Shown in pieces: positions 1-6,905 of a DNA stretch of 64,000 nucleotides (the stretch's first letter is position 1; every line of letters starts with the position of its first letter). The stretch is from NCBI GenBank assembly GCA_046328115.1, contig JAXLXE010000001.1, forward strand, positions 3,038,001 through 3,102,000. The letters are read 5' to 3'. The notes under the pieces are model-generated. The model was not told where the DNA came from, made no database searches, and worked only from the letters and a program-made list of their open reading frames with translations. The position numbers and the translations under genes are program-made. This DNA comes from JAXLXE01 sp046328115. Its GTDB lineage: Bacteria; Chloroflexota; UBA6077; JACCZL01.

Positions 1-821
1 TCTGCATCCTCACAGCCGTGGCGGCCGGCGCCCTGGCCTTCCCGTATCGACGGTTCTTGCCAGCCCTGGCGGTCGGTTCGCTCGTGCACCTGCTGGTGTT
101 CGTCCTGCTTGGCTACCTGGCGGGACCTCCCGCGCTGGCGTACGCGGAGCGCTTCCACCTGCCATTTGAGCTCGTAGCGTCGCTCCTGCTGTTCGCCGTC
201 ATCGCCGTCTGGCTGGTACGGAGCGCTCGGCCCCGCGTCCAGCCGACCCAGCCCACCACTATCAGCCTCCATGACAGGTCGGTCAACGGGCTGCTGGCTG
301 GCGGCCTCGCGGCCATTCAGTCCACGCTGCTGCTCAACATCATCGTGAACACGCTCGGGCTGGTCAGCCACGCCGGCGAGACCAGTCTCCTCTGGGTAAC
401 CGGCCTGCTCGGCCACGATGAGCAGCCGTTCCTCGCGGTCTTCCTGTCCCCCACGGTCCTGGTAGTGCCCGCGCTGTGGGGACTCGCATACGGCGCGTGG
501 TTTGAGCGCAGATTGCCCGGACCACCCTGGCTGCGGGGACTCCAGTTCGCCGCGCTCCCGCTCACCTCAGCGTTGTTCCTCGCCTTCCCGCTCGTCGGCG
601 TCGGGGTTCTGGGCTTCGAGCTACGCGCTGGCCTCGTCCCGCTCGCGGGTGAGCTCATCCGTCACACTGCCTATGGTCTGGCATTGGGCGTCGGCTTCGC
701 GGCCATCAGGCGCTCACGCGGGCTGCCGGGGTCGGCACCCGACTTCAGCGAAAGCGCCGACGCTCGACACACCGACAGCGGTCCGAATGCCACCGTATCG
801 AGGACGGTCGAGCGCGGTTGA
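1..821 (+). CDS. DedA/VTT-like integral membrane protein, 5'-truncated by the window edge
   Basis: The frame is open from the left edge, so the start lies outside; a GTG at 18 is the first visible start codon but is probably internal. The first visible segment (Phe-Pro-Tyr-Arg-Arg-Phe-Leu-Pro, then a hydrophobic stretch ending Leu-Gly-Tyr-Leu-Ala-Gly) resembles the C-terminal part of the VTT/DedA fold. About five further hydrophobic segments follow, which ordinary DedA proteins (about 200 residues) lack, so this would be a DedA protein with a C-terminal membrane extension. The last 30 residues are polar and disordered. Its stop overlaps a TTG of the next frame by four bases, but the next gene probably starts later. 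DedA proteins act in the inner membrane in lipid-carrier recycling and proton-motive-force homeostasis. The family call is moderate because the N-terminal half is missing. Confidence 0.5.
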   Translation, partial: CILTAVAAGALAFPYRRFLPALAVGSLVHLLVFVLLGYLAGPPALAYAERFHLPFELVASLLLFAVIAVWLVRSARPRVQPTQPTTISLHDRSVNGLLAGGLAAIQSTLLLNIIVNTLGLVSHAGETSLLWVTGLLGHDEQPFLAVFLSPTVLVVPALWGLAYGAWFERRLPGPPWLRGLQFAALPLTSALFLAFPLVGVGVLGFELRAGLVPLAGELIRHTAYGLALGVGFAAIRRSRGLPGSAPDFSESADARHTDSGPNATVSRTVERG

Positions 822-862
822 GTCGGCCGCCGACCGTTCACCTCGGCCGCGAACCTCGCTGC

Positions 863-868
863 TATCAT
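863..868 (+). promoter_or_regulatory. -10 element TATCAT of a leaderless promoter
   Basis: TATCAT is followed by exactly six bases and then GTG at 875, so the predicted transcript starts at or next to the start codon. No Shine-Dalgarno sequence lies in between. The same 6-nt geometry recurs at 9072-9077 and 52222-52227. Confidence 0.55.
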
Positions 869-874
869 CCCCGC

Positions 875-1144
875 GTGACGGAGCGAGGATCCAAGTACGA
901 CGCCATCGGGGTCCACCTGAACGGGCTCCCGCGGGGGATGGACCGGACCACACTCACCTTCAGCCGCATCGAGTCGCTGGTGGGCGAGCCGCTGCCGAAG
1001 TCGGCCCACGCCTACGAGGACTGGTGGCAAGGCAAGACCCGTTGGAGCAAGGTGATCAAGCGCCGACCGTGGGAAGAGGCCGGCTGGGTGGTGGAGGACA
1101 TCAGCCTGGCCGCCAGGATGGTCACGTTTCGGCGGCAGGCCTGA
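875..1144 (+). CDS. DUF7662 domain protein, 89 aa
   Basis: The short protein follows the DUF7662 pattern: Lys-Tyr-Asp-Ala-Ile near the N-terminus, Thr-Leu-Thr-Phe-Ser-Arg-Ile-Glu, then Gly-Glu-Pro-Leu-Pro-Lys-Ser-Ala, a Trp-Trp pair, and a C-terminal Val-Thr-Phe-Arg-Arg. The function of the family is unknown. Homologues are small stand-alone proteins or tails of larger ones. GTG at 875 is preferred over the TTG at 818 because the family homology begins just after it and a -10 hexamer sits 6 nt upstream. It converges on rpiB with one base between the two stop codons. Confidence 0.75.
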   Translation: MTERGSKYDAIGVHLNGLPRGMDRTTLTFSRIESLVGEPLPKSAHAYEDWWQGKTRWSKVIKRRPWEEAGWVVEDISLAARMVTFRRQA

Positions 1145-1145
1145 C

Positions 1146-1607
1146 TTAGCCCCGGCCCCCGCCAAACCGACGCTCGATCGCCGCTAGCTTGGCAATCCGC
1201 CGACGATACCACTCCGTATCCTCGAAGCGCGCGTCCAGGAACGTCCGCACCAGGTCGATCGCCAGCCACTCACCCACGATCTTCGCGCCCAGGCACAGCA
1301 CGTTCACGTCATCGTGCTCCACGCACTGGTGCGCCGAGTGCGCATCGTGGGCCAGCGCCGCGCGGATGCCCGGGAACTTGTTCGCGGCGATCGCCGCCCC
1401 CACCCCGGTGCCGCAGACCATGATGCCGCGATCCGCCTGGCCCGTCCGTACGCGCTCGCACACCGCGTCAGCGATGTCCGGAAAGTCCACCTGATCCGCG
1501 CTGTGGGTGCCCACGTCCGTCACGTCGTGGCCCCACTCCCGCAGCGCCTTGACGATCGGCGCCTTCATCGGGAACCCCGCGTGGTCGCCGCCAATCACGA
1601 TCCGCAT
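1146..1607 (-). CDS. rpiB: Ribose-5-phosphate isomerase B
   Basis: RpiB/LacA/LacB family enzyme, 153 aa, the usual size. It interconverts ribose 5-phosphate and ribulose 5-phosphate in the non-oxidative pentose phosphate pathway in the cytoplasm. Visible family motifs are the N-terminal Gly-Gly-Asp-His-Ala-Gly (phosphate and ring-opening site), Asp-Phe-Pro-Asp, and Cys-Gly-Thr-Gly-Val-Gly with the catalytic Cys. The later Asn-Val-Leu-Cys-Leu-Gly-Ala also fits. ATG at 1607 is chosen over the in-frame GTG at 1613 because an AAAGG element is spaced correctly only for the ATG. It is divergent from the phosphoesterase gene at 1765; a TAGACT-like -10 on this strand lies near 1660. Confidence 0.93.
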   Translation of the reverse strand: MRIVIGGDHAGFPMKAPIVKALREWGHDVTDVGTHSADQVDFPDIADAVCERVRTGQADRGIMVCGTGVGAAIAANKFPGIRAALAHDAHSAHQCVEHDDVNVLCLGAKIVGEWLAIDLVRTFLDARFEDTEWYRRRIAKLAAIERRFGGGRG

Positions 1608-1764
1608 CGCCACGACCTTTCACTCGCCTCCACGCCCAATCGTCTCAACGCCGAAAGTCTATCCGGTCCAGCCGATCGCCTATCATGGGACTGTCCAGTC
1701 GCCGCGACCAGGGAAACGATCGCGGCACAGCGTTGCGCCAAGAGAGGCTCAAGGGGGTTCTGCG

Positions 1765-2748
1765 ATGGTCACCACCGTTCGGATCGCCACCTTCAACATG
1801 GAGAATCTCACGGACGGCCCGGACGAGCGGCCGCCGCTGGCCGCGCGCATCGCCGTGATGAAGCCGCAGCTCACGCGCCTCAACGCGGATGTCCTCTGCC
1901 TCCAGGAGATCATCGGAACCGCCACGCCACCGCCAGATCACCTGGTGGCACTGGATACCATGCTGGCCGGCACCCAGTACGCAGGCTACAACCGCGTGTT
2001 CACTGCTGGCTCAGGTAACACAAGCGGCCATCCAGACCAGCGCTGCGTGATCCTCTCCCGCTTCCCCATCACCTCGAGCGATCAGCTCAAAAACAAGCTG
2101 GCCAAGGCCCCACGCTACCAGAAGGTGACCGCCCAGCCGCCGGCGGCCAGCGCGGAGAACGTCGCCTGGGAGCGGCCCATCCTGTACGCAAAGGTCACGC
2201 TGCCGGGCGGAAAGACCCTCCACACCATCACCGTGCACTTGAAGTCCAAGATACCCACGGACATCGCTGGCCAGAAGGTGAACCGATTCGTCTGGAAGTC
2301 CGCCGCGGCCTGGGCCGAGGGCTCCTTCATCTCCTCGATGAAGCGCGTAGGCCAGGCGCTGGAGGTCCGGATCCTGGTGGATCAGATCTTCGACGCGGAG
2401 CCAGACGCCTTCATCGTGGTGTGCGGAGATTTCAACGCCGACCTCGACGACGTGCCGCTGGCTGCCATCCGCGGCGACGTGGAGAACAACGGCAACAAAG
2501 AGCTAGCCGGCCGGGTGCTCGTCCCCTGCGAGAAGACGATCCCCGAGCCCGCCCGCTACTCCCTCTTCCACCACGGTCGCGGCGAGATGATCGACCACCT
2601 GCTCATCTCACGCCCGCTGCTGGCTTTCTACCGCCACGTGGAGATCCACAACGAGGTCCTGCACGACGAGTCGGTGGCCAATGCGGACGACCCGCAGTTT
2701 CCCGAATCAGACCACGCGCCGGTGGTGGCGGAACTGGCGCTACCGTGA
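1765..2748 (+). CDS. Endonuclease/exonuclease/phosphatase (EEP) family hydrolase
   Basis: 327 aa. The protein shows the EEP order of motifs: Thr-Phe-Asn-Met-Glu-Asn near the N-terminus, Cys-Leu-Gln-Glu-Ile (metal-binding Glu), a central Thr-Val-His-Leu-Lys-Ser, Gly-Asp-Phe-Asn-Ala-Asp (catalytic Asp/Asn), Asp-His-Leu-Leu-Ile-Ser, and C-terminal Ser-Asp-His-Ala-Pro-Val. Members are Mg-dependent phosphodiesterases acting on nucleic acids, inositol phosphates or lipids; the substrate cannot be read from the sequence. There is no signal peptide. The ATG at 1765 has an AAGGGGG ribosome site upstream; the frame is open further 5', but that part would overlap rpiB. It converges on the VapC gene with five bases between. 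Confidence 0.88.
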   Translation: MVTTVRIATFNMENLTDGPDERPPLAARIAVMKPQLTRLNADVLCLQEIIGTATPPPDHLVALDTMLAGTQYAGYNRVFTAGSGNTSGHPDQRCVILSRFPITSSDQLKNKLAKAPRYQKVTAQPPAASAENVAWERPILYAKVTLPGGKTLHTITVHLKSKIPTDIAGQKVNRFVWKSAAAWAEGSFISSMKRVGQALEVRILVDQIFDAEPDAFIVVCGDFNADLDDVPLAAIRGDVENNGNKELAGRVLVPCEKTIPEPARYSLFHHGRGEMIDHLLISRPLLAFYRHVEIHNEVLHDESVANADDPQFPESDHAPVVAELALP

Positions 2749-2753
2749 GCGCG

Positions 2754-3167
2754 CTAAGGCAGCAGCTCGAACGCGGCGCAGTGTCGAGGTCGAAACATTG
2801 AAAAATGCCGACGGTCCAGCGTCAGGATTCGAGGAACACCGAGACGCTCGGCAGTCGCCACCACCGACGCGTCGACAAGGCCGATACGCGCGTCCGAGTA
2901 CTGCCGCATCACCTCAACGGCGCGCGCGAGATCGCCCGGCACCAGGCCCTCCAATGAGAATTCTCCAGACGCGACCGCCGAGGCAAATGCAGCGGCCATG
3001 TGCCCCCCCAGGCGCTGGTGCAAGAGGTAGTCCACCTCCACCAACGTCAGAACGGGGATGACGATCAACGCGCGCGTTCGGGACACCAGAGCGGCGACAG
3101 ACGCGTGTGCACGCTCTGATCGGTCCATGAGCGCGTATAGTCCGCTGGTATCTGCCAGGATTGTCAA
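2754..3167 (-). CDS. vapC: PIN-domain ribonuclease toxin (VapC-type)
   Basis: 137 aa, a normal PIN-domain length. The acidic metal site is intact: Asp6 (in Ala-Asp-Thr-Ser), Glu44 (in Leu-Val-Glu-Val-Asp), Asp99 (in Leu-Val-Asp-Ala-Ser) and Asp118 (in Leu-Thr-Leu-Asp-Arg-Arg). VapC toxins cleave tRNA or rRNA and are held inactive by the co-transcribed antitoxin. The start overlaps the antitoxin stop by four bases, the usual arrangement for translational coupling. No frameshift is visible, so the pair looks functional. Confidence 0.9.
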   Translation of the reverse strand: MTILADTSGLYALMDRSERAHASVAALVSRTRALIVIPVLTLVEVDYLLHQRLGGHMAAAFASAVASGEFSLEGLVPGDLARAVEVMRQYSDARIGLVDASVVATAERLGVPRILTLDRRHFSMFRPRHCAAFELLP

Positions 3168-3454
3168 CTCGACGGCCGATCGCCGCTCGGGTGCTCCATG
3201 GGCGGATCGTTGACGAATCCGGCCACCGGATCCATCGCCTCCGCGAGAAGTTCGTCAAGGTTCTCCCAGTCCACCGGCGGCCCATCGCTCGCCCCTATAC
3301 CAATGATCGAATACCGCCTGGGCTTCCGGTGGGCGTCGATGTAGTCGCGCAGTGCATCCTGCACCAGCGCCGTGAGCGTTCGCCCCTCACGATTGGCCAG
3401 CTCGCGGGCCTCGTACAGCAACGCCTCTTCAGCGATGATCGTGGTGCGCTTCAT
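3164..3454 (-). CDS. vapB: Ribbon-helix-helix antitoxin (VapB-type)
   Basis: 96 aa. The first 45 residues form a ribbon-helix-helix unit: Arg-Thr-Thr-Ile-Ile as the beta strand, then two helices around Leu-Tyr-Glu-Ala-Arg-Glu-Leu and Leu-Thr-Ala-Leu-Val-Gln-Asp-Ala-Leu. The acidic, Pro-rich C-terminus is likely disordered until bound to the PIN toxin. It is the first gene of a two-gene operon and presumably represses its own promoter by binding the dyad at 3477-3507, which lies 22 bp before the start codon. The exact subfamily (CopG or DUF2191-like) is not certain. Confidence 0.82.
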   Translation of the reverse strand: MKRTTIIAEEALLYEARELANREGRTLTALVQDALRDYIDAHRKPRRYSIIGIGASDGPPVDWENLDELLAEAMDPVAGFVNDPPMEHPSGDRPSS

Positions 3455-3476
3455 CTCAGCCCCTCAGTCCTCGCCT

Positions 3477-3507
3477 CGCGTGGTCATATATGACAGCATA
3501 CCACGCG
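3477..3507. promoter_or_regulatory. Inverted-repeat operator/promoter of the toxin-antitoxin operon
   Basis: Two symmetric elements overlap. CGCGTGGT (3477-3484) and ACCACGCG (3500-3507) are a perfect 8-bp inverted repeat. Inside it lies the 12-bp perfect palindrome GTCATATATGAC (3483-3494). The AT-rich centre also contains the only -10-like hexamers upstream of the antitoxin, so binding here would block RNA polymerase. This fits conditional autoregulation by a VapBC complex. Confidence 0.7.
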
Positions 3508-3556
3508 CACGGTGGCGGACCCGAACGCTACGAGCCACCGGTGCGTGCCCCCGTGC

Positions 3557-5329
3557 CTACTCCACCAGCACCCGGCCCTCGGCACAGAGGATCTCGCCGT
3601 TCGCCGCGCCCGCGGGCACCATCGGCAGCACCGTCTCCTCCATCGGCACCCGCACGTCGATCAGCACCGGGCCAGGCGTTTCCCGCGCCCAGCGGATGGC
3701 CTCCCTCAGCTCATCGTGGCTGGCCGCCGTGCGGCCGGCCACGCCGTGCGACTCCGCCAGCCGCGCAAAGTCCGGTTGCGGCAGGATAGAGTGGCTGTAC
3801 ACCCCGTCGTAGAACAGCTCCTGCCACTGGCGGACCATCCCCAGGCACGAGTTGTTCAGCAGCAGCATCTTCACGTCGATACGGTTCGCCGCCAGTGTGG
3901 TCAGCTCCGGCGTGCTCATCTGGAAGCAGCCGTCCCCCACCACGGTCCAGACTTCCTCGGCCGGGCGCGCCATCTTGATGCCCATCGCGGCGGGCAGCGA
4001 ATAGCCCATGGTGCCCAGCCCCCCAGACGTGAAGAACGAGTCCGGCCGCTCGAATCCCCAGTGCAACGCGGCGTACATCTGATGCTGGCCCACGTCCGCC
4101 ACCAGCGTCACCGCGCCGCCCGTCTCCTCGCGCAGCATCCGCACCGCGTCCGCCGAGCCCAGCGCGTCACCCTCGGACGAGCGCAGGCAGTCCACGTGCT
4201 CCCGCTCCCAGGCCCGCAGCGACTCCAGCCAGCCTTGCCGGCGAGCCCGCGGCGCCCGCTCGGCCAGCGCTGCCAGGAATGAGCCCGCGTCCGCCAGCAC
4301 CGGCACGTCACAGCGCACCACCCGTCCAAACGCCTCACGATCCACGTCCACGTGCACGATGGTCGCGCCCGGCGCAAAGTCCGCCGCGCGGCCCACCCAC
4401 CGATCGTCGAAGCGCATCCCCACGCCGATCACGAGGTCCGCATGGTGCAGCGCCATGTTGGCCGCCACCGTCCCGTGCATGCCCGCCATGCCAAACGCCA
4501 GTTCGTGCGACTCGTCCACGGACCCCAGCCCAAGAAGCGTGGTAACCACCGGCGTGTCGGACCGCTCCGCCAGCGTCAGGAGATGATCGGTGGCGTTCGC
4601 CAGCAGCACGCCCCGCCCCGCCGCCAACACCGGCCGCTCGGCGTTGGCCAGCAACTCGAGCACGCGCCGTACGTCGGACTCCTCCGGCTCCACGACCAGC
4701 CGCCGCGGAGACTCGGTGCCCGCGGCCGGTTCGGGCGAGTCACCCCCCGAGAGGCCCAGCATCACGTCCTTCGGCAGGTCCAGCAGCACCGGGCCCGGCC
4801 GGCCTTCCATCATCACCCGAAACGCCTCAGCCACCAGCCCAGGCACCTCGTCCGGCGTACGCGCCTGGAACGTGGCCTTGGTCACCGGCCTGGCCATGCT
4901 GATGATGTCCACCTCCTGGAACGCCTGCGTGCCAATGGCGGAGCTGGCCACCTGGCCGGTCAGCGCCAGCACCGGCACCGAGTCCATCATGGCGTTGGCA
5001 ATCCCGGTCAGCAGGTTGGTGGCGCCCGGCCCACTGGTGGCCAGGCACACACCCGGCCGGCCGGTCGCGCGGGCGTAGCCGTCCGCCGCCAGCGCCGCGT
5101 TCTCCTCGTGCCGCACCAGCAGGTGCTCGAGCTGCGGGTGGTTTGCCAGCTCGCGGTACAGCGGCAGGGCCGCGCCGCCGGGATACCCAAACATCACGGT
5201 CACGCCATGGGCCTTCAAGGCCTCGCAGAGCAGCGACCCACCGGTGGCGGGCATCGAGGGCCGCTCGAGCACGGCCGTCACGCTTGTGGTCAGGCTGGCC
5301 GCCAGGGAACTGGCTGGGGGAGTGGACAT
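3557..5329 (-). CDS. ilvB: Acetolactate synthase, large catalytic subunit
   Basis: 590 aa, ThDP-dependent enzyme making 2-acetolactate (or acetohydroxybutyrate) for valine, leucine and isoleucine synthesis. The Pyr domain carries Gly-Tyr-Pro-Gly-Gly and Arg-His-Glu with catalytic Glu75. The central domain follows, and the PP domain has Gly-Asp-Gly-Cys-Phe...Asn-Asn for the ThDP metal. The C-terminus ends with the typical Leu-Pro-Met-Val-Pro-Ala-Gly-Ala. ATG at 5329 has an AAAGGAGCG site; the upstream ATG at 5365 would start inside the attenuator T-tract. No ilvN or ilvC adjoins; the toxin-antitoxin operon lies downstream. Residues 1-27 are an unusual Ser/Thr/Ala-rich extension. Expression is probably controlled by the leader-peptide attenuator at 5366-5539. 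Confidence 0.92.
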   Translation of the reverse strand: MSTPPASSLAASLTTSVTAVLERPSMPATGGSLLCEALKAHGVTVMFGYPGGAALPLYRELANHPQLEHLLVRHEENAALAADGYARATGRPGVCLATSGPGATNLLTGIANAMMDSVPVLALTGQVASSAIGTQAFQEVDIISMARPVTKATFQARTPDEVPGLVAEAFRVMMEGRPGPVLLDLPKDVMLGLSGGDSPEPAAGTESPRRLVVEPEESDVRRVLELLANAERPVLAAGRGVLLANATDHLLTLAERSDTPVVTTLLGLGSVDESHELAFGMAGMHGTVAANMALHHADLVIGVGMRFDDRWVGRAADFAPGATIVHVDVDREAFGRVVRCDVPVLADAGSFLAALAERAPRARRQGWLESLRAWEREHVDCLRSSEGDALGSADAVRMLREETGGAVTLVADVGQHQMYAALHWGFERPDSFFTSGGLGTMGYSLPAAMGIKMARPAEEVWTVVGDGCFQMSTPELTTLAANRIDVKMLLLNNSCLGMVRQWQELFYDGVYSHSILPQPDFARLAESHGVAGRTAASHDELREAIRWARETPGPVLIDVRVPMEETVLPMVPAGAANGEILCAEGRVLVE

Positions 5330-5365
5330 GGGACGCTCCTTTTGCGTGTTCACGCGTGAGCGCAC

Positions 5366-5394
5366 AAAAAAGGACCCCCGCAGAGCGGGGGTCC
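5366..5394 (-). terminator. Attenuator: intrinsic terminator in the ilvB leader
   Basis: On the minus strand a perfect 10-bp stem (GGACCCCCGC / GCGGGGGTCC, loop TCT, 5372-5394) is followed at once by T6 (5366-5371). It lies between the leader-peptide stop (5420) and the ilvB start (5329), so it would stop transcription before ilvB. A further GCGCAC/GTGCGC pair (5396-5401 with 5360-5365) could extend the fold across the T-tract. Confidence 0.88.
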
Positions 5395-5419
5395 AGTGCG
5401 CAAGGCTTGATCCGAGAAC

Positions 5420-5539
5420 TTAGCCGAGCACGCCCCCCGCGGAGGGCCCAATAATGGCGATGGTTACGACGATCGCGGCAATGGCTATGCCACCCACGGG
5501 AGCGGGCAGAACGGCCAGAGCGGATGTCGTTTCGTGCAT
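5420..5539 (-). CDS. ilvL: Ile/Val-rich leader peptide of the ilvB attenuator, 39 aa
   Basis: The peptide contains 6 Ile, 5 Val and 3 Leu in 39 residues. Residues 18-30 read Ile-Ala-Ile-Ala-Ala-Ile-Val-Val-Thr-Ile-Ala-Ile-Ile, so 8 of 13 are branched-chain. The end (Ile-Ile-Gly-Pro-Ser-Ala-Gly-Gly-Val-Leu-Gly) resembles the end of E. coli IlvL in layout. I read the codons individually: Ile uses ATT, ATC and ATA; Val uses GTA, GTC, GTG and GTT. Ribosome stalling at these codons would leave 5434-5440 free to pair with the terminator 5' arm (5385-5391). A ribosome reaching the stop would cover that segment and allow termination. ATG at 5539 fits the promoter at 5550-5578; in-frame ATGs at 5551 and 5560 are alternatives. 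The symbol is used by analogy. Confidence 0.82.
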   Translation of the reverse strand: MHETTSALAVLPAPVGGIAIAAIVVTIAIIGPSAGGVLG

Positions 5540-5549
5540 GGCTGCGCTC

Positions 5550-5578
5550 ATTATCGGCATTTTGGGTCGCCGCGTCCA
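5550..5578 (-). promoter_or_regulatory. Promoter of the ilv leader transcript
   Basis: On the minus strand TGGACG (-35, plus-strand 5573-5578) and GATAAT (-10, 5550-5555) are separated by 17 bp. The predicted start falls about three bases before the leader ATG at 5539, so the leader peptide would be translated from an almost leaderless mRNA. Confidence 0.6.
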
Positions 5579-5603
5579 GTCCGTTGCCGTTCTAGACTCG
5601 TCG

Positions 5604-6656
5604 CTACATACCCAGCAGCGTCCGGACCTGGGCGATGTACTGGCCGATGAACGCCTCGCTCCAGCCCGGACACCGCTTCCGGCTGATCGGCGAGATGTCG
5701 CCGTGCTTGAGCACGTGGTTGCGGTCCACCGCCACACCGCTGGCGCCCGAGTTCAGCAGCCGATTCTGGAACAGCCAGGCCGTGAGCTGCGTGCTGGCCT
5801 GGAGCTGCGCTTCCGGTACGGCGTCGCCGGAGCTGCCCTCGTGCTCGATGCTGATGGTCCAGCGATTCGGGTTGATGCCACCGTTGTCGTTGATCAGGCT
5901 GGCCGTGAAGCCGGGCTCCACGATGCCGTTGGCGAACGCCGTATTGCCGGTGTTCACGTATTGGTGAACCGTCCCGTCCTTACCCACGCAGAAGTGGGCG
6001 GAGCTGGGCCCCGCCGGTGGCAGGTGGACCTGATTGAACCAGGAGTCCACCGAGCCCATGGAGCCCTCCGCGATGTGGAGCACCACCGCCTCCGGCTTGA
6101 TGCCACCGCGGCCCACCGAGAAATTGCTGGAGTCCGCGCCGATGAAGATGAAGTTGGGCTCCGGCACGACCGCGGCGGTGACCCCGCCGTCCGAGTCACG
6201 GAACTTCTCCGCCGCCGCGATCCCGCGCTTGTAGTTGGGCAAATTCGGGTTGTTCGCCCCCGGCACGGAAGGCAAGTTCCACCGGCACCACGCCTCCAGC
6301 GCGCTACCGTGCTTTTGGAGCAGCCTGGCGTAGCGGGGCGCAACGTACTCTGTGAGCAACGCCGCGTCGAAGCAGAACTGCTTGGCCTTCTTCCGGTTGT
6401 TCGCCGTGTCCAGCGCCGCGCCGTTCGGCCCGCGGGTGAGGCCCGCCACCTCCTCACCCAGGAACGCCACGGCCGGCTGCCAGAGCCCGTAGCTCACATC
6501 CGGCCAGGCCTGCTCCCGCGTGGCGTGCTCGTTCAGATCGGACTCCGCGATCGCCCCGGCGATGAACCCGATAGGATCGAACCCGTGGCGATCCGCCGCC
6601 AACCGAACGATCTCCGTGATGTCCCGCCCCGTATCCACCGTAACCACCGGCTTCAT
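5604..6656 (-). CDS. Peptidoglycan hydrolase: lysozyme-like domain plus Amidase_2 domain
   Basis: 350 aa, endolysin-like layout. The N-terminal third (about residues 10-150) looks like a goose-type/SLT lysozyme fold, with Ala-Ile-Ala-Glu-Ser offering a catalytic Glu. The C-terminal half is an N-acetylmuramoyl-L-alanine amidase domain: Val-Val-Leu-His with the first Zn ligand, Ser-Ala-His-Phe, Ile-Ser-Ile-Glu-His-Glu, and His-Gly-Asp-Ile-Ser...Arg-Cys-Pro-Gly supplying the last ligands. It would cut both glycan strands and the stem-peptide amide. No signal peptide is visible, so release may need lysis or another route; it could be a domesticated phage lysin. No other phage gene is nearby. Its stop lies 26 bp before the ilv leader promoter. 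Confidence 0.8.
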   Translation of the reverse strand: MKPVVTVDTGRDITEIVRLAADRHGFDPIGFIAGAIAESDLNEHATREQAWPDVSYGLWQPAVAFLGEEVAGLTRGPNGAALDTANNRKKAKQFCFDAALLTEYVAPRYARLLQKHGSALEAWCRWNLPSVPGANNPNLPNYKRGIAAAEKFRDSDGGVTAAVVPEPNFIFIGADSSNFSVGRGGIKPEAVVLHIAEGSMGSVDSWFNQVHLPPAGPSSAHFCVGKDGTVHQYVNTGNTAFANGIVEPGFTASLINDNGGINPNRWTISIEHEGSSGDAVPEAQLQASTQLTAWLFQNRLLNSGASGVAVDRNHVLKHGDISPISRKRCPGWSEAFIGQYIAQVRTLLGM

Positions 6657-6905
6657 GACACGCCTCCTCCTTCGGAGCCCTGGCGGGTCCGCCTGTATGG
6701 CGTCCGCCCTGATGCCCCCAGACTACGGCCGCATCGACCGGCGCGCTGTGACGTGAATCACAGCGCGCGGTAGTTCGTGCTTGCCAGAAGGTTCGATGTT
6801 CGCTAAGCTTCCGTCACCCCATCACAGACGCGTCACAGCACTCATGCAGCGCAGTCGCCGCTCCGCGGCGCCCCTGCGCCACCTCGGCGCCGAAAGGATC
6901 TCGGC

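Noticed and set aside
3557..5329. ilvB as another ThDP enzyme such as glyoxylate carboligase or oxalyl-CoA decarboxylase
   Set aside because: The catalytic Glu75 is present (carboligase has Val there), and the branched-chain leader peptide upstream points to acetolactate synthase.
4352..5359. 335-codon plus-strand ORF antisense to ilvB, and similar long antisense frames (5454-6773, 29290-30333, 50969-52330)
   Set aside because: They are His/Arg/Gly-rich frames typical of the complement of GC-rich genes, have no recognisable domains, and lie over well-supported genes.
5604..6656. Amidase gene as the sign of a prophage
   Set aside because: No capsid, terminase, portal, integrase or attachment-site repeat is visible within reach; a lone lysin-like gene is not enough.
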